Shown here piece after piece: positions 1 through 11,459 of a stretch of 64,000 nucleotides of DNA. The position numbers and the translations under genes are program-made. The notes below the pieces were generated by a model. It saw nothing but the letters and a program-made list of their open reading frames with translations. It did not search any database and was not told the DNA's origin. How positions within the stretch are numbered: position 1 is the first letter of the stretch; each line of letters begins with the position of its first letter. Origin of the DNA: Nocardioides faecalis (lineage in GTDB: Bacteria; Actinomycetota; Actinomycetes; Propionibacteriales; Nocardioidaceae); NCBI RefSeq assembly GCF_018388425.1, contig NZ_CP074406.1, positions 1,984,001-2,048,000 of the forward strand, read 5' to 3'.

Positions 1-27
1 GGCGGCGGCGCCGGACCGGCTCGCTAG
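1..27 (+). CDS. possible 3' end of an upstream gene (partial)
   Basis: Reading frame 1 is open from the window edge and ends at TAG (25-27), giving only eight residues, GGGAGPAR. In many actinobacteria a phosphomutase-like gene precedes DUF3090, so this could be its C-terminus. That rests on gene-order knowledge only; the fragment is too short to identify. Confidence 0.25.
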   Translation, partial: GGGAGPAR

Positions 28-30
28 GGT
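25..30 (+). promoter_or_regulatory. minus-10 element of DUF3090 gene
   Basis: TAGGGT ends 7 nt before ATG 38, so transcription would start at that ATG (leaderless). This argues for ATG 38 over the nearby GTG 32. Confidence 0.5.
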
Positions 31-37
31 CGTGGAC

Positions 38-592
38 ATGCCGATCGTCCACGCCTTCGACCCGCCCGAGCGCTTCGTCGCCGGCACCGTCGGCGAGCCC
101 GGGGCCCGCACGTTCTTCCTGCAGGCCACCGAGGGCGCCCGCGTGGTGTCGGTGGCGCTGGAGAAGCAGCAGGTGGCCGCGCTCGCCGAGCGGGTCGACG
201 AGCTGCTCGACGAGGTCATCGCCGACGGCAGCTCGCGCACCGTGGTGCCCGCGGTCGCCCCGGTCGACCTGATCGACGACGCGCCGCTGACGCTGCCGAT
301 CACCGAGGAGTTCCGGGCCGGCACCATGACGCTGTCGTGGGACCCCGAGGACGAGCGGGTGGTGATCGAGGTCTTCCCCGTCGGGGCCGAGCCGATCGAG
401 CTCGCCGACGGCGAGGAGGCCGAGGAGCTGCTGCTGGTGCGCCTGGAGCCGGGCCAGGCCCGGGCGTTCGTGCAGCGCGCCGAGTCGGTGATCGGCGCCG
501 GCCGCCCTTCGTGCCCGTTCTGCGGCCAGCCCATCGACCCCGACGGGCACCTGTGCGTGCGCGCCAACGGCTTCAAGCGTCGCGACCCCTGA
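38..592 (+). CDS. DUF3090 family protein
   Basis: The 184-residue product opens with the family-typical stretch HAFDPPERFVAGTVG followed by FFLQATEG. It ends with a zinc-ribbon-like CPFCGQPIDPDGHLC. DUF3090 proteins are actinobacterial and of unknown biochemical function. They commonly sit, as here, directly before an SCO1664-type gene and mshC. The C-terminal two pairs of cysteines (CPFC and the Cys near HLC) could bind a metal; that is inference. Start ATG 38 is chosen because a TAGGGT hexamer lies 7 nt upstream; GTG 32 is the alternative and adds two residues. Confidence 0.85.
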   Translation: MPIVHAFDPPERFVAGTVGEPGARTFFLQATEGARVVSVALEKQQVAALAERVDELLDEVIADGSSRTVVPAVAPVDLIDDAPLTLPITEEFRAGTMTLSWDPEDERVVIEVFPVGAEPIELADGEEAEELLLVRLEPGQARAFVQRAESVIGAGRPSCPFCGQPIDPDGHLCVRANGFKRRDP

Positions 593-617
593 GCATCGAC
601 AGGGACCCGGGAGCGCC

Positions 618-1361
618 GTGTCGCAGCTGAGCATCAAGGGCCGGATCATGCCGGCCTCCAACGCCACCTTCCTCGCCGAGCTCGACGGCGTCGAGGTGGT
701 CTACAAGCCGGTCGCCGGCGAGCGGCCGCTGTGGGACTTCCCCGACGGCTCGCTGGCGCACCGCGAGATCGCCGCGCACCTGGTCTCCGCCGCCTCCGGG
801 TGGGACCTGGTGCCCCGCACCTGGTGGGCCGAGGGGCCGCACGGGCCGGGCATGGTGCAGGAGTGGCAGGAGGTCGACCCGGAGACCGAGGCCGTCACCC
901 TGGTGCCCGCCGGCGAGGTGCCCGAGGGGTGGCTGGCGGTGTTCGAGGGTCTCGACGAGCGTGAGCGCGCGGTGCTGCTGGTGCACGAGGACACCGCCGC
1001 GCTGCGCCGCATGGCCGTCTTCGACGTCGTCATCAACAACGCCGACCGCAAGGGCGGCCACGTGCTTGCGATGAGCGACGGCCGGCGGCTCGCCGTGGAC
1101 CACGGCGTCTCCTTCCACCACGAGCCCAAGCTGCGCACCGTGCTGTGGGGCTGGGCCGGCACGGCGCTGAGCGACGAGGAGACCACGGTGCTCACCGGCC
1201 TGCTGGACGCGGTGGCCGGGGAGCTGGGGGAGGAGCTGGGCTTCCACCTCGCCGAGCACGAGATCGAGGCGCTGGAGCGTCGTACTCGACGGCTGCTGGC
1301 CCAGGGGCGCCTTCCCGGCCCCAGCGGGCACGGGCCGGCCATCCCGTGGCCGCCGTTCTGA
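618..1361 (+). CDS. SCO1664 family protein (PI3/4-kinase-like fold)
   Basis: The 247-residue protein resembles the SCO1664 family, distant relatives of phosphatidylinositol 3/4-kinases. Visible kinase-like landmarks are a beta-strand lysine region ([18 protein letters not shown]) and the catalytic-loop-like segment [17 protein letters not shown], followed by a metal-binding-loop-like [10 protein letters not shown]. The in vivo substrate is unknown. It starts at GTG 618 behind a GGGAG-type ribosome site, 25 bp after DUF3090, and is followed 23 bp later by mshC. The three genes form a conserved neighbourhood, although mshC has its own promoter-like element. Confidence 0.8.
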   Translation: MSQLSIKGRIMPASNATFLAELDGVEVVYKPVAGERPLWDFPDGSLAHREIAAHLVSAASGWDLVPRTWWAEGPHGPGMVQEWQEVDPETEAVTLVPAGEVPEGWLAVFEGLDERERAVLLVHEDTAALRRMAVFDVVINNADRKGGHVLAMSDGRRLAVDHGVSFHHEPKLRTVLWGWAGTALSDEETTVLTGLLDAVAGELGEELGFHLAEHEIEALERRTRRLLAQGRLPGPSGHGPAIPWPPF

Positions 1362-1371
1362 ACCGAGCAAC

Positions 1372-1377
1372 TAGCAT
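1372..1377 (+). promoter_or_regulatory. minus-10 element of mshC
   Basis: TAGCAT ends 7 nt before the mshC ATG at 1385, consistent with leaderless transcription from the start codon. Confidence 0.5.
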
Positions 1378-1384
1378 CACGGCC

Positions 1385-2620
1385 ATGCGCGCTTGGAACG
1401 CACCGGGCTTCCCGGTCCTGCCCCTCACCGGTCCTCCGGTCGTCCTCCACGACACCGCCACGGGGGAGAAGGTCGAGACCCGGCCCGAGGGTCCGGCGCG
1501 CCTCTACGTCTGCGGCATCACGCCGTACGACGCCACCCACATCGGGCACGCCAACACCTACGTCGCGTTCGACCTGCTCAACCGTGCCTGGCGCAACGCG
1601 GGCCACGACGTGCGCTACGTGCAGAACGTCACCGACGTCGACGACCCGCTGCTTGAGCGCGCCGAGAAGGTCAAGGTCGACTGGGTCGAGCTCGCCGAGC
1701 GGGAGACCGAGCTGTTCCGCCACGACATGGAGGCGCTGCGGGTCCTGCCGCCGGTCGAGTACGTCGGCGCGGTGGAGTCGATCCCGCTGGTCATCGAGCT
1801 GCTGCAGCGCCTCGACGCCGCCGGTGTGCTCTACCGGGTCGAGAGCGACGTGTACTTCTCCGTCGACGCCGACCCGGCCTTCGGTGAGGAGTCCAACCTC
1901 GACCGCGACACGATGCTGGCGCTCTTCGCCGAGCGCGGCGGGGACCCGGAGCGCGAGGGCAAGAAGAACCCGCTCGACTGCGTCGTGTGGCTCGGTGAGC
2001 GGGAGGGCGAGCCGTCGTGGGACAGCCCGTTCGGCAAGGGCCGCCCCGGCTGGCACGTGGAGTGCGCCGCGATCGCGCTGACCCACCTCGGCGCCGCCTT
2101 CGACGTCCAGGGCGGCGGCAGCGACCTGATCTTCCCGCACCACGAGATGTGCGCCGGCCACGTGCAGGTCGCCACCGGCGATCGGTTCGCCCGGGCCTAC
2201 AGCCACGCCGGGATGGTGGCCTACGACGGCACGAAGATGTCGAAGTCGCTGGGCAACCTGGTCTTCGTCTCCGCGCTGCGCAACGCCGACATCGACCCGA
2301 TGGGCATCCGGCTGGCGCTGCTGCGCCACCATTACCGCAGCGACTGGGAGTGGACCGACGAGCAGCTGTGGGCCGCCGTCGACACCGTCGCCGACTGGCG
2401 CCGCGCCCTCGCCCTGGGCGCCGGCGCGCCGGCCGCCCCGGTGGTGAGCGAGGTGCTGGCCGCCCTGGCCGACGACCTCGACGCGCCCCGTGCGGTGGCC
2501 GCCGTCGACGCCTGGGTGCGCGCCACGCTGGGCACCGACGGACTGGCCGACACCAGCGACCCCGACGCCGCAGCGACCCTGCTGCCCGTGCTGGACGCCG
2601 CCCTCGGCATCAGCCTCTGA
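1385..2620 (+). CDS. mshC: L-cysteine:1D-myo-inositol 2-amino-2-deoxy-alpha-D-glucopyranoside ligase MshC
   Basis: MshC ligates cysteine to GlcN-Ins with ATP, the penultimate step of mycothiol synthesis. The 411-residue product has the class I aminoacyl-tRNA-synthetase fold related to CysS. The HIGH signature is THIGH at residues 51-55, and KMSKS is at 284-288. Cys43 in YVCGITPYD is a likely zinc and cysteine-binding ligand. The stretch [20 protein letters not shown] and the [11 protein letters not shown] motif are typical. The length matches the family (about 410). The frame stays open further upstream, but homology and the TAGCAT element fix ATG 1385. It marks the host as a mycothiol-producing actinobacterium. 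Confidence 0.95.
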   Translation: MRAWNAPGFPVLPLTGPPVVLHDTATGEKVETRPEGPARLYVCGITPYDATHIGHANTYVAFDLLNRAWRNAGHDVRYVQNVTDVDDPLLERAEKVKVDWVELAERETELFRHDMEALRVLPPVEYVGAVESIPLVIELLQRLDAAGVLYRVESDVYFSVDADPAFGEESNLDRDTMLALFAERGGDPEREGKKNPLDCVVWLGEREGEPSWDSPFGKGRPGWHVECAAIALTHLGAAFDVQGGGSDLIFPHHEMCAGHVQVATGDRFARAYSHAGMVAYDGTKMSKSLGNLVFVSALRNADIDPMGIRLALLRHHYRSDWEWTDEQLWAAVDTVADWRRALALGAGAPAAPVVSEVLAALADDLDAPRAVAAVDAWVRATLGTDGLADTSDPDAAATLLPVLDAALGISL

Positions 2621-2682
2621 CCTCCGACGCCAGTCCCCTCCACCTCGGCCTGGGCTGATCCTGGCCGGGCGTCGTCGCGCGG

Positions 2683-2741
2683 TAGTCCCTGACGAAAAGC
2701 ACCGTTCCCGCGTGGATCTCGGTGCTTTTCGTCAGGGACTA
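2683..2741. repeat. 59-bp palindromic repeat, copy 1 (22-bp arms, 15-nt loop)
   Basis: A perfect 22-bp inverted repeat: left arm 2683-2704 (begins TAGTCCCTGACGAAAAGC) and right arm 2720-2741, with a 15-nt loop at 2705-2719. The same arms, letter for letter, recur at 37721-37779 around a different 15-nt loop. It lies 62 bp after the mshC stop and 29 bp before the convergent gene end at 2771. It could act as a bidirectional transcript end, but the conserved arms suggest a dispersed repeat family. Confidence 0.9.
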
Positions 2742-2770
2742 TCCCGGTGGGACGCCGGTAGGGCCCGTGC

Positions 2771-3472
2771 CTAGCGGCGCGCGGCCTGCGCGCGCCGCCG
2801 GATCTCCGCGACCACCGCGTCTCGTCGGACTGGGAAGGCGGCCACCTGGAACTGCACCACCTCCCGTCGATGGCGGAGCACGACCATGCCGTCGCGCTCC
2901 TCGCTCGACCGGACCCAGCGGATCTGGTCCCAGTCCAGCTCCAGGCGTTGGAACCAACCTTGGTAGACGAACCTGTCGCCGAGCTCCAAGGTCATCCACG
3001 GCAATCGACCGCAGGCCATCCGCCAGATCAGCGGTACGGCACTGAGAGCGACGAAGGCGAGGATCAGCGTGCCGCCCCACGTGGTGGCACGGTCGGTGCC
3101 ATGCATCGACCACTCGTCCAGGGTGGCCCACACAGCAGTGACGGACAGCAGCGGGCAGAGCAGGAGCACGATGCGCAGTGGCACCTCGACCAGGACTGCG
3201 GCGCGCACCCGGTGACGGTCCTGGAACAGCGCAGGCCCCCGCCTCCGCGCCACGTGCACGAAGAGAAGGGGCGGCAGGGCGAGGAACCACATCGGGGCGA
3301 CCACGGCCTGGAACCACCGGACGCCGCCCGCCACCTCCGTGATAGCGATGAACCCGGAGGCTGCGCCACAGATCAGGCACATGGCAACGCCCAGGATGAC
3401 GATCGTGCGGTGACTGAGCCGCGCGCGCATCCGGTCGCTCAACCAGGTGACTACCCCCCACCAGGTTCTCAC
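2771..3472 (-). CDS. membrane protein with C-terminal PH-like domain, unknown function
   Basis: The 233-residue product has about four hydrophobic segments (TIVILGVAMCLICGAASGF; WFQAVVAPMWFLALPPLLFV; IVLLLCPLLSVTAVWATL; GGTLILAFVALSAVPLIW). A soluble tail follows (LELGDRFVYQGWFQRLELDW to the C-terminus) that reads like a bacterial PH/YdbT-type domain, with alternating strands and a final basic helix. I do not recognise a named family. The start is GTG 3472, overlapping the stop of the upstream WXG-type gene by 4 nt (GTGA), so the two are translationally coupled. It is the last gene of a four-gene cassette. Confidence 0.7.
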   Translation of the reverse strand: MRTWWGVVTWLSDRMRARLSHRTIVILGVAMCLICGAASGFIAITEVAGGVRWFQAVVAPMWFLALPPLLFVHVARRRGPALFQDRHRVRAAVLVEVPLRIVLLLCPLLSVTAVWATLDEWSMHGTDRATTWGGTLILAFVALSAVPLIWRMACGRLPWMTLELGDRFVYQGWFQRLELDWDQIRWVRSSEERDGMVVLRHRREVVQFQVAAFPVRRDAVVAEIRRRAQAARR

Positions 3473-4512
3473 CACGGGGTCACCTTGTCCCATCCGCTCG
3501 CGATCAATCCGCCGCCGGCACTGGCCCGGCCCTTGAGCCACGTGGAGGCGTCCTCGATCTTGTCCCTCACCTCGAAGGTGTCGTACAGGTACGCGGCGGC
3601 ACTCGCCACAGCGATCGAGGCGCCCACAGCGGCGAGTCCGACGGCGAAGGCGGGGGCACCCGCGAAGAGGACCGGCACCGCCGCGCCGGCTGCCATGCCA
3701 CTTGCGATGACGACGGCCGGCCGCACCCAATCACCCGTGGTGATGCCCTCATGGATCCCGCCGCCGATCGCCAGGGGGAGCGACGCCTTCCTGAGGAGCG
3801 CACCCACCCGGTCGAAGAGCCGGCTCCGTCGGGTCAGATCCTCCACGTGCCGGCGGCCCTCCGGCGTCTTCGGTCGAGCCCGCTTCCGCGGGTCACCGGA
3901 GCGGCGCGAGTCCCGCAGGTACTGCGCGCGCCGATTCCGCAGCGCCTCCCCGAGCGCGTTGAGCCCGAGGCCGGCGACCTGCGTGAGGTCCGGGTAGCGC
4001 GCCTTGATGAGCTTGACCAGCCGGTCGAGGTCGTCGTCCTGCTCGGCGTCGCTCACCGCCGCCGGCAGGTTGGACTCCAGCCACTCGCGGTAGCCGGCGC
4101 GGACCGCGGCAGCCTCCTCGGCCAGGACGTCGTACAGGTCCTCCGGGTCGGTCCTCACCCCTGCGGCCGGAGCATCGATGGTCTCGCCGCGCAGCACCAG
4201 GCCGCCCTCGACCGCGCGCGTGCGCAGTGCGGCCATCGCGTCCTGCGCCCCACTCAGCGCGGCGGCGAGGTCGTCCAACGCCCGGGCGCCGCGACCGACC
4301 CGGCGCTCGTGGCTGTCGGTGCCCTCCACGAGCTCGCGGTTGTAGTCGAGATAGGCCTCACCGCCATCGCCGTGCCAGCCGTCGCGGGCCTTGCGCCGGA
4401 CCTCGGCCGTGTCGTCGCTGGTGTCGTCGAGCGTGGCGCGCAGGCTGTCGCGCAGCCACGACGCCCAGGCCGTGATGTTCTCCGGCGAGCCGTCGATGCT
4501 GATGTCGATCAT
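3469..4512 (-). CDS. WXG-motif protein, putative type VII secretion substrate
   Basis: The 347-residue protein begins with a helical segment carrying Trp46-His47-Gly48, the WXG turn expected about 45 residues into ESX-type helical hairpins, followed by EAYLDYNRELVEG. A predicted helical middle follows (residues about 60-200). The C-terminal third includes a glycine/alanine-rich hydrophobic stretch around residues 265-320 (PAVVIASGMAAGAAVPVLF and VGLAAVGASIAVASAAAYLY) that could insert in or cross a membrane. Family knowledge suggests type VII cargo; no secretion ATPase (EccC) lies in this window. It overlaps both neighbours (ATGA at 4509-4512, GTGA at 3469-3472). Confidence 0.7.
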   Translation of the reverse strand: MIDISIDGSPENITAWASWLRDSLRATLDDTSDDTAEVRRKARDGWHGDGGEAYLDYNRELVEGTDSHERRVGRGARALDDLAAALSGAQDAMAALRTRAVEGGLVLRGETIDAPAAGVRTDPEDLYDVLAEEAAAVRAGYREWLESNLPAAVSDAEQDDDLDRLVKLIKARYPDLTQVAGLGLNALGEALRNRRAQYLRDSRRSGDPRKRARPKTPEGRRHVEDLTRRSRLFDRVGALLRKASLPLAIGGGIHEGITTGDWVRPAVVIASGMAAGAAVPVLFAGAPAFAVGLAAVGASIAVASAAAYLYDTFEVRDKIEDASTWLKGRASAGGGLIASGWDKVTPW

Positions 4513-4802
4513 CGGAGCAGTCCCGCCAGGCGGCGCAAGGTCGCAGTGACGGCGTCCTCGGTCAGGACGAGCTCCTCGGCGGCGTCCCGCACCATGTGCG
4601 CGGTGCCACGGTGCACGAACGCGACGTCGGCGGCCGTGCTCGCCAACCCGTCGACGATGGCGATCACGTAGGCCTCGGCGTCACCGGCGTCGAGGTCGCT
4701 CGGGATCCGCCGGTGGAGGCTCGCCAGGTCGGTGGCCGCGAGCCCGTGGGCCTTCTCCAGCATCTCGCGCGTGGGTCGCTCGAGCCGGGTCTCCGCTGCC
4801 AT
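4509..4802 (-). CDS. small helical protein, possible WXG/EspC-like partner
   Basis: This 97-residue, mostly helical acidic protein runs from MAAETRLERP to RRLAGLLR. It has no tryptophan but has the size and helix-turn-helix layout of the small ESX-type secretion partners. Its start ATG 4802 shares one base with the stop of the upstream gene (TGATG), and its own stop overlaps the next ATG, so it is translated as part of the cassette. The function is inferred from position beside the WXG protein: it may dimerise with it or act as its chaperone. I do not recognise a named family. Confidence 0.65.
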   Translation of the reverse strand: MAAETRLERPTREMLEKAHGLAATDLASLHRRIPSDLDAGDAEAYVIAIVDGLASTAADVAFVHRGTAHMVRDAAEELVLTEDAVTATLRRLAGLLR

Positions 4803-5164
4803 CAGCCGGCGCCCAGCAGGCGTGCACGGTGCTCGGGCGGCACCGGCAGGTCGAGCACCTTGACGTCGTACGGCCGATGCTCGGCGAGCGCCGCCAGCAC
4901 CTCCGCCGTGGCCAGCATCCAGGGCTGGCGCTCGCCGAGGCAGGCTCTCAGGCGGTCCAGCGCGGAGTAGCCGAGAAGCGCGACCCTGCTGTCGGCCAGC
5001 CGGAGGAGGGGCACCTCCTGGGGCGTGCCGTCTGGGGCGAGCCGGACCGGCAGATAGACCACCGGAGGGCCGGTCACGAGCTCTTCTGGAGGGTCGGCCG
5101 CAGCGGCCGGACGCTCGGTCGTGGGCTGGCAGGGGATCTGGTACGTCGTGGAGGAGCTGTCCAT
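4802..5164 (-). CDS. SAV_915-like protein, first gene of the WXG cassette
   Basis: The 120-residue protein has a proline-rich start and then VVYLPVRLAPDGTPQEVPLLRLADSRVALLGYSALDRLRACLGERQPW. This resembles the small SAV_915/SseB-like proteins found near type VII loci in streptomycetes. Function is unknown. The start is ATG 5164; no strong ribosome site is visible. It leads a four-gene unit with zero or negative spacing (5164 down to 2771), so the four products are probably made together. Confidence 0.6.
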   Translation of the reverse strand: MDSSSTTYQIPCQPTTERPAAAADPPEELVTGPPVVYLPVRLAPDGTPQEVPLLRLADSRVALLGYSALDRLRACLGERQPWMLATAEVLAALAEHRPYDVKVLDLPVPPEHRARLLGAG

Positions 5165-5258
5165 GCTCCGACACCTGTCCCGCTGCCGGAGGCGGAAACG
5201 ACCAGGTTCGCGGCCTGTGGAGAACTCGCGTGCCGACCGGCCGAGCCCGCCGGCGCGG

Positions 5259-6107
5259 TCAGCCCTCCCGGCCCCGCCGCTTCAGGTAGCGCTCGAACTC
5301 CCGCGCAATGGCCTCACCGGAGGCCTCGGGCAGGTCGACGGTGTCGCGGGACTCCTCCAGGGAGCGCACGTAGTCGGCGATGTCCTCGTCCTCCTCGGCC
5401 AGCTCGTCGACGCCGCGCTCCCAGGCGATGGCGTCGTCGGGCAGGTCGCCGAGGGGGATCGGCATCTCGAGCAGGTCCTCGAGCTTGCCGAGCAGCGCCA
5501 GCGTCGCCTTGGGGCACGGCGGCTGGGCGACGTAGTGCGGCACCGCGGCCCAGAACGACACGGCCGGCAGGTCGACCTTCACGCAGGCGTCCTGCAGCAC
5601 CCCGACGATGCCGGTGGGGCCCTCGTAGGTCGAGTGCTCCAGGGTGAGCAGGTCCATCAACTCCGGCTCCGTGGACGAGCCGGACACCGGGATCGGGCGG
5701 CTGTGCGGGCTGTCGGAGAGCAACGCGCCCAGGGTGACGAGCAGCTCGCCGCCGAGCTCGTCGATCACGGCGAGCAGCTCGGCGGTGAACTGGCGCCAGC
5801 GCATGTTGGGCTCGATCCCGCGGATCAGGATGACGTCACGGTCCAGGCCGGGCGGGGAGGCCACCGCGACGTGGGTGCTGGGCCAGGTGAGCTTGCGGAA
5901 CCCGTTCTCGTCGATCCCCACCACGGGCCGGTTGACCTGGAAGTCGTAGTACTCGTCGGGGTCGATCGCTGCCACCACGTGCGCGTCCCACACCTCCATC
6001 AGGTGGTCCACCAGCGACGTCGCGGACTCCGCGGCGTCGTTCCAGCCCTCGAACGCAGCGATCACCACCGGCCGGTGCAGGTCGGGGACCGTCTCGATCT
6101 CCATCAC
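5259..6107 (-). CDS. PAC2 family protein
   Basis: The 282-residue protein belongs to the PAC2 (proteasome assembly chaperone 2) family widespread in actinobacteria. Hallmarks are PVVIAAFEGWNDAAESAT near the N-terminus, DRDVILIRGIEPNMRW, and GALLSDSPHSRPIPVSGSS. Bacterial members lack a proven role; the link to proteasome assembly is by homology to the eukaryotic chaperone. The start is GTG 6107, three bases before an alternative ATG 6104, because the TAGGCT hexamer on this strand places transcription start exactly there. It diverges from metH. Confidence 0.85.
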   Translation of the reverse strand: MMEIETVPDLHRPVVIAAFEGWNDAAESATSLVDHLMEVWDAHVVAAIDPDEYYDFQVNRPVVGIDENGFRKLTWPSTHVAVASPPGLDRDVILIRGIEPNMRWRQFTAELLAVIDELGGELLVTLGALLSDSPHSRPIPVSGSSTEPELMDLLTLEHSTYEGPTGIVGVLQDACVKVDLPAVSFWAAVPHYVAQPPCPKATLALLGKLEDLLEMPIPLGDLPDDAIAWERGVDELAEEDEDIADYVRSLEESRDTVDLPEASGEAIAREFERYLKRRGREG

Positions 6108-6113
6108 CCTTCG

Positions 6114-6119
6114 AGCCTA
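6114..6119 (-). promoter_or_regulatory. minus-10 element of the PAC2 gene
   Basis: TAGGCT on the minus strand ends 6 nt before GTG 6107; leaderless arrangement. It lies 15 bp from the metH minus-10 on the other strand, so the two divergent promoters nearly touch. Confidence 0.5.
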
Positions 6120-6134
6120 GTGGTCGCGTCCGAG

Positions 6135-6140
6135 TACCAT
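6135..6140 (+). promoter_or_regulatory. minus-10 element of metH
   Basis: TACCAT places transcription start near 6147, two bases before the first helix of the riboswitch-like leader. Confidence 0.45.
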
Positions 6141-6146
6141 CGTGCG

Positions 6147-6222
6147 CAGTCGAGAGGCGTTGCAACGGGTCCCACCCACACGGGTGCCCGCCACGCTCGA
6201 CCGAACCACCAAGGGCGCCTTC
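6147..6222 (+). promoter_or_regulatory. putative S-adenosylhomocysteine (SAH) riboswitch in the metH leader
   Basis: The leader folds as expected for the SAH aptamer. P1 pairs GTCGAG (6149-6154) with CTCGAC (6196-6201). A nested hairpin pairs CGGG (6166-6169) with CCCG (6187-6190) and ACCC (6174-6177) with GGGT (6182-6185). A pseudoknot pairs AGGCG (6155-6159) with CGCCT (6216-6220). The core GAGAGGCGTTGCAAC and CCACGCTCG resembles my memory of the SAH consensus (GAGGAGCGCTGCAAC, CCAGGCTCG). SAH riboswitches turn on SAH recycling genes, and metH is a classic target. The ribosome site GGAAGGA follows at 6228-6234. Confidence 0.6.
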
Positions 6223-6241
6223 CACCCGGAAGGATTGACGC

Positions 6242-9994
<3,753 letters not shown>

Positions 9995-10042
9995 GCCTGC
10001 GCGCACGAGCCGCCGCGCGGTGAGGCGTCCCCGGTCACGATG

Positions 10043-10060
10043 ACGCCGTACGCACGGCGT
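10043..10060. terminator. hairpin after metH
   Basis: ACGCCGT (10043-10049) pairs perfectly with ACGGCGT (10054-10060) around ACGC, 48 nt after the metH stop. There is no T run, so intrinsic termination is uncertain. Confidence 0.35.
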
Positions 10061-10401
10061 ACGTCCGCACCAAGGCGACTGGCGCACCGCGTCCTTCGTC
10101 AGCTGCCCGACCACCTTGTGGTTGCGTTTGCTGCTCGACCATCTTGGTCTACAGGAGGCGGACGACGGTTTCGCCGTACGCCGCCACAGCTGCGTCCGCG
10201 AGGCCGTGGCCGGCGGGACCTGTTCGGCCAGGGCGAGGATCTGCGCGACCACACCCAGGTGCTCCAGCTGATCGCCCTGGAGCGCACCTACCTGACTGCG
10301 CCGAAGGTCACCACGGTCATCGCGTGGCCGTCGCGTGGCCGTCGCAGGGCCGGTCCAGGGACCTGGTCGGGTTCGTCTGCACTGCTTACAGTCTCCAGGG
10401 G

Positions 10402-10421
10402 CCTCTGCCCGGGGGCAGAGG
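10402..10421. promoter_or_regulatory. 20-bp palindrome upstream of the ABC/two-component operon
   Basis: CCTCTGCCC and GGGCAGAGG form 9-bp arms around GG. A TACAGT hexamer (10387-10392) lies just upstream. It could be an operator for the operon starting at 10479, possibly for its own response regulator, or a leader hairpin. Confidence 0.4.
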
Positions 10422-10478
10422 TCGGGTTCTGCCTGCGGGCCGATGTGCCGAGGGGTCCCCGCGACATGGAATGGGGGC

Positions 10479-11459
10479 ATGCAACCAACACCCATGCGCC
10501 ACGCCACCGAGCACATCTCTGGGCCGGTCGTCACCGTGCGCGGACTGACCAAGTCGTACGGCGGACGAGTCGTCGTCGACAATCTCGACCTGCACGTGGG
10601 GGCTGGTGAGATCGTCGGTCTCATCGGCGCCAACGGTGCCGGCAAGACCACCACCGTCGAGTGCCTGCAGGGCCTGCGGACACCCGACTCCGGGGTGATC
10701 CGGGTCCTCGGCCTGGACCCGGTCAAGCAGGCCGATCGCCTGCGCCTGCAGGTGGGCAGCCAGCTGCAGAGCTCTGGGCTGCCCGACCGGCTGCGGGTCA
10801 CCGAGGCGGTGGACCTGTTCGCCGGCCCGCACGCCCAGGACCGGGACCGGCTGCTCGAGCAGTTCGGCCTCGGGCGGCTGCATCGCTCCCCGTTCGCGGG
10901 GCTGAGCGGGGGAGAGCGGCAGCGGTTGTTCCTCGTGCTGGCGCTGCTCAACCGACCGCGCCTGGTCATCCTCGACGAGCTCACCCAGGGCCTGGACCCC
11001 GCCGCACGGCGTGAGGTGTGGTCCGCCGTTGCGCAGCTGCGTGACGAGGGCACCACCGTCATGCTCGTGACGCACGAGCTCGACGAGGCGGAGGCACTGT
11101 GCGAGCGTGTCGTCGCCATGCGGCAGGGGCGGGTGCTCGACCAGGGCACGCCCGCCGAGCTGGTCGCCCGCCACGCCCCTGGAGTCACGGTCCGCTTCGG
11201 CCTTCCAGGTGCCGGGGGTTCGGCGATCCGCGGCGAGCTCGATCGACTTCCCGGCGTACACCGGGTGAGCCAGGAGCGCGACCAGGTCGCGATCGAGGGC
11301 GCGCGCGAGGCCATCGCCCACGTGGGGGCCTGGCTCGTCGCGAGCGGACACCCCGTGCCGGTCGATCTCCGGGTCGACATCCCCGACCTCGAGTCGGCGC
11401 TGCTGACCCTGCTCGACCAGTCCACCGATCTCCCCGAGACCAGGAAGGTCGCATCATGA
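10479..11459 (+). CDS. ABC transporter ATP-binding protein (drug/antibiotic-type exporter)
   Basis: The 326-residue ATPase of an ABC-2 type exporter has Walker A GANGAGKTT, an LSGGERQRL signature, and Walker B LVILDELTQGLDP, with Leu-Thr in place of the usual Pro-Thr in the DEPT-like turn. The switch histidine is in LVTHELDEAEAL. A roughly 100-residue C-terminal domain follows, as in DrrA/CcmA-like subunits. The start ATG 10479 is chosen over ATG 10494; it has a weak GGGG ribosome site. Its stop overlaps the permease start by 4 nt (ATGA). The genes downstream encode its permease and a two-component system, suggesting an inducible efflux or self-resistance unit; the substrate is unknown. Confidence 0.88.
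   Translation: MQPTPMRHATEHISGPVVTVRGLTKSYGGRVVVDNLDLHVGAGEIVGLIGANGAGKTTTVECLQGLRTPDSGVIRVLGLDPVKQADRLRLQVGSQLQSSGLPDRLRVTEAVDLFAGPHAQDRDRLLEQFGLGRLHRSPFAGLSGGERQRLFLVLALLNRPRLVILDELTQGLDPAARREVWSAVAQLRDEGTTVMLVTHELDEAEALCERVVAMRQGRVLDQGTPAELVARHAPGVTVRFGLPGAGGSAIRGELDRLPGVHRVSQERDQVAIEGAREAIAHVGAWLVASGHPVPVDLRVDIPDLESALLTLLDQSTDLPETRKVAS

Larger units (their letters stand above)
9995..10478. other. 484-bp gap without a recognisable gene
   Basis: No reading frame here looks like a known protein. Short open stretches exist on both strands but have no supporting start, ribosome site or family pattern. Visible structure: a 7-bp hairpin at 10043-10060, an 11-bp tandem duplication of GCGTGGCCGTC around 10321-10342, and a 20-bp palindrome at 10402-10421 before the ABC transporter. 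Base usage looks less regular than in the genes, so decayed coding sequence is possible. Confidence 0.5.

Noticed and set aside
1145..1384. Longer mshC start
   Set aside because: The extension overlaps the SCO1664-type gene and is Arg/Gly-rich; a TAGCAT element and family alignment support ATG 1385.
2683..2741. Plain intrinsic terminator
   Set aside because: No terminal T run, and the exact recurrence of both arms at a distant site is not explained by termination alone; kept as a repeat.
6108..6241. Cobalamin riboswitch before metH
   Set aside because: The leader is only about 95 nt and lacks the B12 box; the fold fits the smaller SAH class better.
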